From NCBI RefSeq assembly GCF_946479715.1, contig NZ_CAMLHF010000139.1, forward strand, positions 1 through 14,950: DNA of 14,950 nucleotides, in the 5' to 3' direction. This DNA comes from an uncultured Pedobacter sp. GTDB lineage: Bacteria; Bacteroidota; Bacteroidia; Sphingobacteriales; Sphingobacteriaceae. The position numbers were made by a program, and so were the translations under genes. The notes beneath the pieces were generated by a model. That model worked only from the letters and a program-made list of their open reading frames with translations, had not been told where the DNA came from and did no database searches. Of this stretch, positions 1 to 6,703 are shown one piece after another (the first letter of the stretch is position 1; each line of letters starts with the position of its first letter).

Positions 1-1
1 G

Positions 2-32
2 CAAAAGTAGGAAAATTCAACCACCACACAAA
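2..32 (-). promoter_or_regulatory. Bacteroidota-type promoter for a gene beyond the left edge
   Basis: On the minus strand TACTTTTG (2-9) matches the -7 consensus TAnnTTTG. A TTTG lies upstream of it (TTG at 29-31) with 19 nt between, the usual spacing for the Bacteroidota primary sigma factor. It points left, so the gene it serves lies outside the window. It sits about 70 bp downstream of the end of the iron-uptake operon, so that gene probably has its own start of transcription. Confidence 0.6.
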
Positions 33-100
33 CATTTATACACCTTTTATTCCAAAATATCCCTAACTCGCTAAACCACAATAAGAAAAATTAAGAAGAC

Positions 101-283
101 CTATTTAAAATACTTTAATCCGTACCTAAACATAACATAAACCGGAATACTTAAGGCTATCCATGAAACGATATGCCATACTCCTACTCCCATTATTGCC
201 GATAACAAACCTATAATTGTTATCACTCCCAGTAAAATAGGGATACCCCATACTTTGAAAAACACGTTATTATTATTCTTCAT
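101..283 (-). CDS. small two-helix membrane protein, third gene of the receptor/PepSY operon
   Basis: A 60-residue protein that begins MKNNNNVFFKVWG and is mostly hydrophobic. Two membrane segments are visible at about residues 11-30 (IPILLGVITIIGLLSAIMGV) and 33-53 (VWHIVSWIALSIPVYVMFRYG), with a short basic C-terminus. The reading frame is open further upstream to 367, but that extension lies inside the PepSY gene and reads as low-complexity charged sequence. I therefore choose the ATG at 281-283, which overlaps the end of the PepSY gene by 11 bp and suggests translational coupling. I recognise no named family. Small membrane proteins of this kind often follow PepSY-TM genes in Bacteroidota, so an accessory subunit or stabiliser of the PepSY protein is a reasonable inference and no more. 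Confidence 0.72.
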   Translation of the reverse strand: MKNNNNVFFKVWGIPILLGVITIIGLLSAIMGVGVWHIVSWIALSIPVYVMFRYGLKYFK

Positions 284-1448
284 TCTCTTGAACAGTTGAT
301 AAAGTGAGCGATTCGGCTTCTCCCATAAGCCTTTTAAGTTGGGCCGACTTCGCCTTACGCCTGGCAAGCCAAAGGTAGATTCCGGAAATCAAAACAATAA
401 TAGTAGCGATATCAAAGATCGCCCAGAGTATCTTCATAGGCATACCCCCATAATCGCCAAAATGAAATGGCTGGGAGATAAAGATTGTTTTCAGGTACCA
501 TGGCAGATCCCTCATGTCTGTCAGCTCTCCTGTTTTAGCATCTATTAGCGCCGGTTTAATAATCCTTGAAGTTAGCGGAGTAGTTCCTATCATATACACC
601 GCATAATGATACTTGCTGGAATAAAGTGTTCCCGGATAGGCAACAAAAGAAACATCCATTCCGGGAGCTGCTGCTTTAGCTGTTTTAACAGCAGTCTCCA
701 GAGAACTTAAAGTTCCTGTTACCTTTGGTTTATCCTTATATCCTGCAACCATTTCGGCAAGTTGACTGGCTTTCCATTTGTCCAGAGCCGGATCAACCAG
801 GGTGTTGATCACACCTGTAAGTCCAACAACCGATGCCCAGGCCAGCGTTACAATTCCAAGCAGGTTATGTAAATCCAGCCATCTTAATCTTGCTGATTTT
901 TCTGTCCTGATCATTCCGAAATCAAAGCGTTTCATAATCGGTCCATATAATACTATACCCGAAACAATGGCTACAATAAAAAGCAAGCCCATCAGCCCCA
1001 GGAAAAGTTTACCGGGTATGCCCGCCAGCATTTCTACATGCAGGTAGTACATCACCAACATAAAGTCCATTTCATTAGGTGGCGTGTCCATTACCTTACC
1101 ACTATACTCATTCATCCTAAGGTAATGATCTCCTTCAATGGGTGCCTCACTTGAATCGGCCACAACAACGAACATTTCACCAGGATGCTCTTTTACATCC
1201 CACGACACATACTTTATCGCCTTTACGGGTACGTGTTTTAGGGCCTCATCCAGAACAACATCTTTTGACAATTGTGGAGTTCCCGGAGCAACAGCAGGCA
1301 TTTCTACTTCTTTGCCCAGCAAGTGATCAATTTCCTCGTAAAATATCAGAGGCAAACCAGTCAGGCATAGCATGAGCAAAAAAACCGTACAAATAAGACT
1401 GGTCCATTTATGAACTTCAAACCACTTTTTTATTGTTTTAGCCTTCAT
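273..1448 (-). CDS. PepSY-associated TM protein, candidate ferric-siderophore reductase
   Basis: A 391-residue inner-membrane protein of the PepSY_TM family (PiuB/FoxB-like). Four membrane helices are visible at about residues 16-37, 146-170, 192-216 and 338-362, with large periplasmic loops between helices 1-2 and 3-4. Conserved histidines lie near the membrane: H13 in VHKW, H137, H194 in DLHNLLG and H329 in QPFHFGDYGG, the last two in family-typical motifs. Some family members, such as Pseudomonas FoxB and FpvG, reduce ferric siderophores after uptake, probably using haem bound by such histidines. The ATG at 1446-1448 is 3 bp after the receptor stop codon, so the gene is co-transcribed with the TonB receptor, which supports a role in releasing iron from the imported chelate. 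The exact chelate cannot be read from the sequence. Confidence 0.88.
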   Translation of the reverse strand: MKAKTIKKWFEVHKWTSLICTVFLLMLCLTGLPLIFYEEIDHLLGKEVEMPAVAPGTPQLSKDVVLDEALKHVPVKAIKYVSWDVKEHPGEMFVVVADSSEAPIEGDHYLRMNEYSGKVMDTPPNEMDFMLVMYYLHVEMLAGIPGKLFLGLMGLLFIVAIVSGIVLYGPIMKRFDFGMIRTEKSARLRWLDLHNLLGIVTLAWASVVGLTGVINTLVDPALDKWKASQLAEMVAGYKDKPKVTGTLSSLETAVKTAKAAAPGMDVSFVAYPGTLYSSKYHYAVYMIGTTPLTSRIIKPALIDAKTGELTDMRDLPWYLKTIFISQPFHFGDYGGMPMKILWAIFDIATIIVLISGIYLWLARRKAKSAQLKRLMGEAESLTLSTVQENEE

Positions 1449-1451
1449 AAG

Positions 1452-3893
1452 TTAAAATTTATAAGCAAAACTTGCCGCAAAGTTCCTTGGTTTTTGAGGA
1501 TTAACAGACCAGTAACCAATATAATAGTCTTCATTGGTCAGGTTGTTCATATTAAAAGTAAACCTGTATTTGTCTGAGTTGTAAAATAAACTTGCATTTA
1601 ACAAGGTATAGCTTGGCAATTCAAAAACTCCTGTTGCGCTATTGTCTATTACTTTATATATACCAGCATAATTTCCGCCTAATCCAACACCGAAATCCTT
1701 TAATTTTCCATACCCAAATTTATAAGTAGCCCATAGATTGGCCAGATCCTGAGGACCTTGTCCACCCGGCGCTCTTCCTAATTCATTGTAAAAATCAGTG
1801 GGTTCGCCTGTATTACCTTTAAGCACTTTAATTCTGCTGTGGCTAACTCCTGCAATGATATTAAAACCAGGAAAAGGATTTGCACTTAAATCCAAATCAA
1901 AACCCTTGCTTCCAGTCTTTCCACCTTGCATGGCAGAAGTTGGCGTATCATAAACCCTGTTTGCTACTCTGATATCATATACAGAGAAAGTAGCAAACAA
2001 CTTATCAGAAAACAAGTTGGCTTTTACCCCCACTTCCCATTGATTGGCTTGTTCCGGCTTAAATGATTTAACACCCTGACTTACATTATTTTCATCAAAT
2101 ACTTCACGTGGGTTTACATTAAAAAATGCGTTCATGTAATTTGCAAAAATAGACACCTTATCAAGAATCGGCTGATAAACCACTCCAAATTTAGGTGACA
2201 ACACTAACTGATCATAATCATCTTCAGTATCTTTAAGATCACCTTTAGAGTTAAAATAATCCATTCTTAAGCTGGCCATCACACTTAATGAAGGCGTAAA
2301 ATTAAGTACATTTGACACATAGGCACTGGAGATACTGTTCTTGATATTGGCACGACTTCCTGCTCCTGCATCAGCCAGGGCATTGTCAACCAAAGCTTGC
2401 GTTAAATATACCGGAGGTATTTCCTTTCCATCTTTATCAAATTCAACTTCACTGTTCTGAGGGGTAACCTGCCTTACTAAAGCCCAGGCCGAGCCATTGT
2501 CAATTACATTGCGGGTATAATAATCCAGACCTATCAAAACCCGATTCCTCAGGCTTCCAATTTTAAAATCACCGTTAAAATTCTGCTGAATATCAGTTGT
2601 ATTAGTGGTTTGTTGTTCTTTGTGGAAATACTGGTCAAAATAATTGTCCCTGTTAGCTCCACCTGTCTTTAGATATGCGTCATCCCAGATATAGGTATAA
2701 TAACCATCTGATTTTACATTCCCTCTGGAAACTACAGTTTGAGAAGTCCACTGATCAGATAGTTTATAAAGCATTTGACCTTGCAGGTTATACCTTGGAT
2801 TTTTTATAGTCAGGTCGTTGCTCGTGAAAGACAAGTTCCTGTTCAGGTTTAGCTCTTTTAAGTTTTTAAAGATGAGCGTTGTATCCCTATTTGTATTAAA
2901 GAATACTGGAGGGGCCGCCCTTTCTTCCTGCAGAATTTCTGTCAATACCTGAAAAGAAAGCTTATCATTTACCTCATAAGCCAAACTAGGCGCTATGTAG
3001 AAAGATTTTTTAAATCCGGCATCCTGAAAACTGTTTTCTGTATGATAAGCCGTATTAATACGCATTGCAATCTTTTCAGTTTTGCTTAAGGGCATATTTA
3101 CATCTGCTGTAACTCTGTTCAGCCCAAAACTACCCAGGTTGTAGGCTACTTCACCACCAAACTCATAATACGGTTTTTTAGTAATAGTATTGATAATCCC
3201 CCCATAACCATAAAAGCTTGCCCCAAACAATGTTCCCGAAGGTCCTTTCATCACCTGTATCTCTTCCACGCTTGCCGGATCAAGATTTCCACTGGTCAAG
3301 CCAGGTAATCCATTGATCAGACTTGGCTGCGCTTCAAAACCACGGAGCGCAAAATAAGAAGCTCCATCGCCGCCTCTTCCTGTAGATTCCCATGTTCTTG
3401 CTATTCCTGGAATGTTTCTCATGGCATCATCGTAGTTGCTAATGGCCTGCTGTTTTAATATTTCAGACGAAACAGAACTATATACCTGTGGATTCTCCAG
3501 GTTTTTTAAAGGCATCTTAGCAACTGCGGCGGTTACTTTGTTTGTATTTCTGGAAGAAATGATTACCTCCTGTAATTGATCAGAATTTTCATTCAGTACG
3601 AAATCAACAGATACAGTTTCTCCTGATTTTACTTCTACAGCCTGTTCTTGTTTTGCCAGACCAATAAATGTTGCAGTCAGAATATATTTTCCTGTTTTAA
3701 TATTCTTAAGCTGATATGCTCCTTTTTTATCTGTTAAGGCTGTTTTTCCTGTTCCTTTAATGTTTACGGTTACAAGTTCTGCAGGTTTCCCATCCGAGGT
3801 TTTTACTGAACCATCAATATTTCCAGTCTGCGCAAATGACAGACTTACAGAAAATAAGAGCAAAATAATACAATTGGTAAAAATTCTTATCAT
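1452..3893 (-). CDS. TonB-dependent siderophore receptor with N-terminal CarboxypepD_reg-like domain
   Basis: An 813-residue outer-membrane receptor. Residues 1-22 (MIRIFTNCIILLLFSVSLSFAQ without its last residues) form a Sec signal peptide. About 25-105 is a carboxypeptidase regulatory-like Ig-type domain (GNIDGSVKTSDGKPAELVTV and onward), common in Bacteroidota receptors. About 110-240 is the plug, with the typical stretches NIPGIARTWE, FALRGFEAQP, VEEIQVMKGPSGTLFGAS and GGIINTITKKP. The rest is a 22-strand barrel ending in NFAASFAYKF with a terminal Phe. The plug and barrel look most like the FhuA/FpvA/FoxA-type ferric siderophore group. The frame is open to a TTG at 3915-3917, but that TTG lies in the -7 promoter box, and the ATG at 3891-3893 directly precedes the signal peptide, so the ATG is preferred. 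It is first in an operon with PepSY and a small membrane protein. The ligand is unknown. Confidence 0.92.
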   Translation of the reverse strand: MIRIFTNCIILLLFSVSLSFAQTGNIDGSVKTSDGKPAELVTVNIKGTGKTALTDKKGAYQLKNIKTGKYILTATFIGLAKQEQAVEVKSGETVSVDFVLNENSDQLQEVIISSRNTNKVTAAVAKMPLKNLENPQVYSSVSSEILKQQAISNYDDAMRNIPGIARTWESTGRGGDGASYFALRGFEAQPSLINGLPGLTSGNLDPASVEEIQVMKGPSGTLFGASFYGYGGIINTITKKPYYEFGGEVAYNLGSFGLNRVTADVNMPLSKTEKIAMRINTAYHTENSFQDAGFKKSFYIAPSLAYEVNDKLSFQVLTEILQEERAAPPVFFNTNRDTTLIFKNLKELNLNRNLSFTSNDLTIKNPRYNLQGQMLYKLSDQWTSQTVVSRGNVKSDGYYTYIWDDAYLKTGGANRDNYFDQYFHKEQQTTNTTDIQQNFNGDFKIGSLRNRVLIGLDYYTRNVIDNGSAWALVRQVTPQNSEVEFDKDGKEIPPVYLTQALVDNALADAGAGSRANIKNSISSAYVSNVLNFTPSLSVMASLRMDYFNSKGDLKDTEDDYDQLVLSPKFGVVYQPILDKVSIFANYMNAFFNVNPREVFDENNVSQGVKSFKPEQANQWEVGVKANLFSDKLFATFSVYDIRVANRVYDTPTSAMQGGKTGSKGFDLDLSANPFPGFNIIAGVSHSRIKVLKGNTGEPTDFYNELGRAPGGQGPQDLANLWATYKFGYGKLKDFGVGLGGNYAGIYKVIDNSATGVFELPSYTLLNASLFYNSDKYRFTFNMNNLTNEDYYIGYWSVNPQKPRNFAASFAYKF

Positions 3894-3914
3894 GTTAAAG
3901 TTTGTTTGATCCCA

Positions 3915-3945
3915 CAAACCTACTATTTAAAATAATTCTAAACAA
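3915..3945 (-). promoter_or_regulatory. promoter of the siderophore receptor operon
   Basis: On the minus strand TAGGTTTG (3915-3922) matches TAnnTTTG exactly. A TTG (3943-3945) lies 20 nt upstream, the same spacing as in the tRNA promoter of this window. The ATG of the receptor is about 22 nt downstream of the -7 box. The -33 element and the spacer fall inside a 25-bp repeat unit, so a protein bound there would block polymerase. Confidence 0.7.
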
Positions 3946-3970
3946 TATTATTTAAAACTATTCTAAACAA
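3921..3970 (-). promoter_or_regulatory. tandem operator: two 25-bp imperfect palindromes, Fur-like
   Basis: Two adjacent direct repeats, 3921-3945 and 3946-3970, are identical at 22 of 25 positions. Each contains an AT-rich imperfect palindrome of 8-1-8 form (3926-3942 and 3951-3967; minus strand TTTAGAATTATTTTAAA in the promoter-proximal copy). One copy lies between -33 and -7 and the other just upstream. The geometry fits a dimeric repressor binding twice. Because the operon is of iron-uptake type, a Fur-family regulator is the natural candidate, but that identity is inference. Confidence 0.6.
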
Positions 3971-4047
3971 CAGCCTTAAGCACTCCTGTTCACGTATTTA
4001 AGGTGTACAGCGATAAGTTTAAGTGATCTTTAAACACCTACCCTTTG

Positions 4048-4144
4048 TTCTCACATCATACACACATTAGACACAATTCCTTCACAAAAAGGTACCTGTT
4101 TGTGGGTTTGGTGTGAAGGAGGTGTGAATAAGGTGTGAGAATTC
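4048..4144. repeat. dyad of 11-bp-phased TGTG/CACA units
   Basis: On the right TGTG starts at 4101, 4112, 4123 and 4134, exactly 11 bp apart, as units of the form TGTGnnnnnGG (the last unit deviates). On the left CACA starts at 4052, 4061, 4072 and 4083, with steps of 9, 11 and 11. The inner three pairs are symmetric about the centre of GGTACC (4091-4096). In addition CCTTCACA/TGTGAAGG and TTCTCACA/TGTGAGAA are perfect 8-bp inverted pairs. It lies between the tRNA-Arg terminator and the receptor promoter, about 100 bp upstream of the latter. A cooperative binding site for a response-regulator-type protein, or a small palindromic element, are both possible. Confidence 0.55.
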
Positions 4145-4187
4145 CGCTTGATCCGAAGAAACCTAAATAATCATTAAAAAAAAAGGC

Positions 4188-4220
4188 AAAAAAAAAGACG
4201 ACATCTGGAGCAATGTCGCC
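4188..4220 (-). terminator. rho-independent terminator of tRNA-Arg
   Basis: On the minus strand an 8-bp stem GGCGACAT / ATGTCGTC (4197-4220, one G-U pair) with an 8-nt loop is followed by a run of nine T (4188-4196), and a second T run lies further on. It begins about 25 nt after the tRNA 3' end. Confidence 0.85.
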
Positions 4221-4244
4221 TTTAATTAAGAAATAAATTTCTTG

Positions 4245-4318
4245 TACCCTGGAAGGGATTCGAACCCCTGACCCACGGTTTAGAAAACCGTTGCTCTATC
4301 CAACTGAGCTACCAAGGC
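4245..4318 (-). tRNA. tRNA-Arg (anticodon UCU)
   Basis: A 74-nt cloverleaf on the minus strand. The acceptor stem is GCCTTGG with CCAGGGT (one G-U at the end and one U-G inside), then TA, D stem GCTC/GAGC, anticodon stem ACGGT/ACCGT with loop TTTCTAA, a 5-nt variable region, a T arm with loop TTCGAAT and discriminator A. The anticodon TCT reads AGA and AGG arginine codons. CCA is not encoded, as is usual in Bacteroidota. Confidence 0.97.
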
Positions 4319-4337
4319 CTTTCCCCTTAAGGAGCGC

Positions 4338-4369
4338 CAAAGATATAAAAACATGCGAATAAGCACAAA
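4338..4369 (-). promoter_or_regulatory. promoter of tRNA-Arg
   Basis: On the minus strand TATCTTTG (4338-4345) is an exact TAnnTTTG -7 box, and TTTG (4366-4369, TTG at 4366-4368) lies 20 nt upstream. The mature tRNA starts about 20 nt downstream of the -7 box. Confidence 0.72.
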
Positions 4370-4762
4370 TCTATTTTGATAATTTTCTAAAAAAACCGCA
4401 TTAAAAAAATATAAGCAAGATTACCAGACACTTAACAAATAGCCTAAATACCGGTATTTTACTTTCCATTACTCTACCTCCATTGTCAATAATTCAAAAT
4501 AACTTAGCAATTCCTAAACTTACATTTTTGTTACGTTTAAAATAAGGCATGGATGTTGCATATCTAAAGTATTACAAATAAGAAAAACGTGTGTTTCATC
4601 CAACAAGTAAGTCAAAAACCTTTATCCCAAACAAATCCTGTAGGAATGCTATTTAATTTGCGGGCAGAAAACGGGGAAGTTTTGCTACGATTAGAGGATT
4701 ACATAATAAGCCCACACAATTAACCAAATAGTAACAAACTTTAAATCTACCACTACCGACCT
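4370..4762. other. intergenic region between the divergent tRNA-Arg and the histidine kinase
   Basis: About 390 bp of AT-rich DNA. I found no exact TAnnTTTG box with a correctly spaced TTG on the plus strand, so the kinase promoter is not identified. A short open stretch from a GTG at 4589 to a stop at 4721-4723 (44 residues) has no recognisable content and no convincing start. No RNA fold or long repeat stands out. Confidence 0.5.
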
Positions 4763-6685
4763 ATGGATAATGACGCTCATAATTTGCAATCGCTGGTTGA
4801 AGCACTTGATGATGTAATTCTGGAATTAACAGAGCAATCTATAATTAAGCGGGTTTGGACAAAAGATAAATCCAAATTGTTCATGCCTCCCGATTTTTTC
4901 ATCAACAAGAGTATTCCGGAAGTTTTTGGTGAATTTGGAGATATCTTTATTGACTGCATAACCAGACTACTTAGTACTGGAGAAAGACAACAGTGTATCT
5001 ACCCTGATTTTGACCCAGCTAAGTCTCTGTGGTATTGTGCTAAGTTTCAAAAAATTGAACCAATTAATACTGATGCAAGGATAATCTGTATTATAGAGGA
5101 CATTACAGCTAAAAAAGAGATGACCGATCAGCTTGAGAAGAATAGCTTAGAACTCAAAAGGATCAACAATTTGCTAGAAATAGGTCATCAAATTTCAAAA
5201 ATGGGTGGTTGGGAATATGATACGATAAGTAAAGAAGTATTTTTAACAAATCAGATCTATGAAATTAACGAATCAGATCAGCATATTGTAATCAATAGTA
5301 TCAATGTGCCACAATCATTTGACAAAGAGAATAAAACAATATTATTAAAAGCGCTGAAAAATTCGCTTGACAAAAATATTGACTTCGACATAGAATTAGA
5401 GCTCATAACAGCTAAAAGGAATAAAAAATGGGTAAGAATCTCAGGCGTTCCAATAATGGAAAACAACAATGTTCGATTGTTCAGAGGAATATTGAAGGAT
5501 ATTACAGACATTAAAAACAACCAGCTGGAGCTTATTGAGGCCAAAAATCTTGCTGAACAAATTGCCAGAAAAAGAACGGAGACACTTTCCATTATGAGCC
5601 ATGAGATTCGGACTCCTTTAAATGCAATTATTGGAATAAGCAATCTTTTGGATCAGGCCACATCATCAAACAAGGATATAAAAGAGTATGTTGATCATCT
5701 AAGATACTCTTCTAATCACTTATTGGGGCTTATAAACGACATATTAGATCTGGAAAAGATTGAAAGTAAAAAGATGCAATTAAATGAAGCTCCTACAAAT
5801 CTGATATCACTTATAAATAATGTTTACAAGCAATTTTTACCATTCGCTAAAAGTAAAAGCCTTGCCCTGAACTTCCATCATGATTATAAAACACCTGAGT
5901 CCTTAATGATTGATGACCTTAGGCTAACAAGGATACTAAACAACCTATTGGCTAATGCCATCAAATTTACCGAAAAAGGAGAGGTTAGTATCACCCTAAA
6001 AACGCTGGTCGATCAAGACGATCATGCCTCTATCTTATTTAAAATTTCCGATACTGGCATAGGTATTCCTGAACACCTACATAATCTGGTATTCGATAAG
6101 TTTCATCAGGTCCACCAAGATTCCCACCGGCAACAAGAAGGAAGCGGATTGGGACTTAACATTACCAAAGGTTTAGTCAGGCTTTTCAAAAGCGAAATTC
6201 GCTTAATAAGTAAACCTTCCATAGGATCAATATTCGAGTTTCAAATCGACTTCAAAAAGGCCTTGCCTATACAAAAGGAAAAGAAACCAAACGCATTCGA
6301 ATTTGATTTCCCTACCCTACCCGATTTTAAATTGTTGATTGTAGACGATAATCCTACAAATTTGCTCGTCGCCACCCGTCAATTAAGTCGTTTTGGGATC
6401 AATGCTGATAAAGCTGACAATGGTTATACTGCTATAGAATTTCTGAAAAAGGAAAAGTTCGATGTTGTTCTTGTAGACCTGCACATGCCAGGCATGGATG
6501 GTTATCAGCTATCTAAATACATACAGGAAACCTATCCGGAAACCAAAGTAATCATTTTTACTGCTGATGTGCTTGAGGAGGTGAGACTTAGGCTTAAAGA
6601 AATGGGCATTCTCTATATTCTCTCTAAACCATTTAAACCAGAGGAAATGTTTGAGCTCTTTTTAGAAGTACTTGAGGCAAAATAA
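4763..6685 (+). CDS. soluble hybrid histidine kinase (PAS-PAS-HisKA-HATPase-receiver)
   Basis: A 640-residue cytoplasmic sensor kinase with no signal peptide or membrane helix. PAS-like domains lie at about residues 8-117 (ending IIEDITAKKE) and 138-250 (ending GILKDITDIK), each followed by a short coiled linker. HisKA carries the phospho-accepting H280 in MSHEIRTPLN. The HATPase_c domain shows the N box (NNLLANAIKF, N397), G1 box DTGIGIP (430-436) and G2 box GSGLGL (460-465). The C-terminal receiver (about 522-638) has acidic D528/D529, phospho-acceptor D572 in LVDLHMPGMDG, T600 and K622. All catalytic residues are present, and there is no output domain, so it probably passes phosphate onward through a relay partner not in this window. 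The signal is unknown. The PNGase F-type gene begins 18 bp after its stop, so the two are likely co-transcribed. Confidence 0.93.
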   Translation: MDNDAHNLQSLVEALDDVILELTEQSIIKRVWTKDKSKLFMPPDFFINKSIPEVFGEFGDIFIDCITRLLSTGERQQCIYPDFDPAKSLWYCAKFQKIEPINTDARIICIIEDITAKKEMTDQLEKNSLELKRINNLLEIGHQISKMGGWEYDTISKEVFLTNQIYEINESDQHIVINSINVPQSFDKENKTILLKALKNSLDKNIDFDIELELITAKRNKKWVRISGVPIMENNNVRLFRGILKDITDIKNNQLELIEAKNLAEQIARKRTETLSIMSHEIRTPLNAIIGISNLLDQATSSNKDIKEYVDHLRYSSNHLLGLINDILDLEKIESKKMQLNEAPTNLISLINNVYKQFLPFAKSKSLALNFHHDYKTPESLMIDDLRLTRILNNLLANAIKFTEKGEVSITLKTLVDQDDHASILFKISDTGIGIPEHLHNLVFDKFHQVHQDSHRQQEGSGLGLNITKGLVRLFKSEIRLISKPSIGSIFEFQIDFKKALPIQKEKKPNAFEFDFPTLPDFKLLIVDDNPTNLLVATRQLSRFGINADKADNGYTAIEFLKKEKFDVVLVDLHMPGMDGYQLSKYIQETYPETKVIIFTADVLEEVRLRLKEMGILYILSKPFKPEEMFELFLEVLEAK

Positions 6686-6703
6686 TTCATAACTTTATGC
6701 CCC

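Noticed and set aside
284..367. Longer start for the 60-residue membrane protein
   Set aside because: The extension lies wholly inside the PepSY gene and reads as basic, unstructured sequence before an obvious small membrane protein start.
4632..4660. TTAATTTG as -7 box for the histidine kinase
   Set aside because: It lacks the A of the TA pair and no TTG lies 19-21 nt upstream.
4589..4723. 44-residue open frame starting at GTG before the histidine kinase
   Set aside because: No homology recognised, no ribosome binding site, rare start codon and a length expected by chance; possibly a gene remnant but not supportable.
6670..6703. Possible promoter TAACTTTA just before the PNGase F-type gene
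   Set aside because: The last base differs from the consensus, the nearest TTG is only 15 nt upstream, and the box is too close to the start codon.
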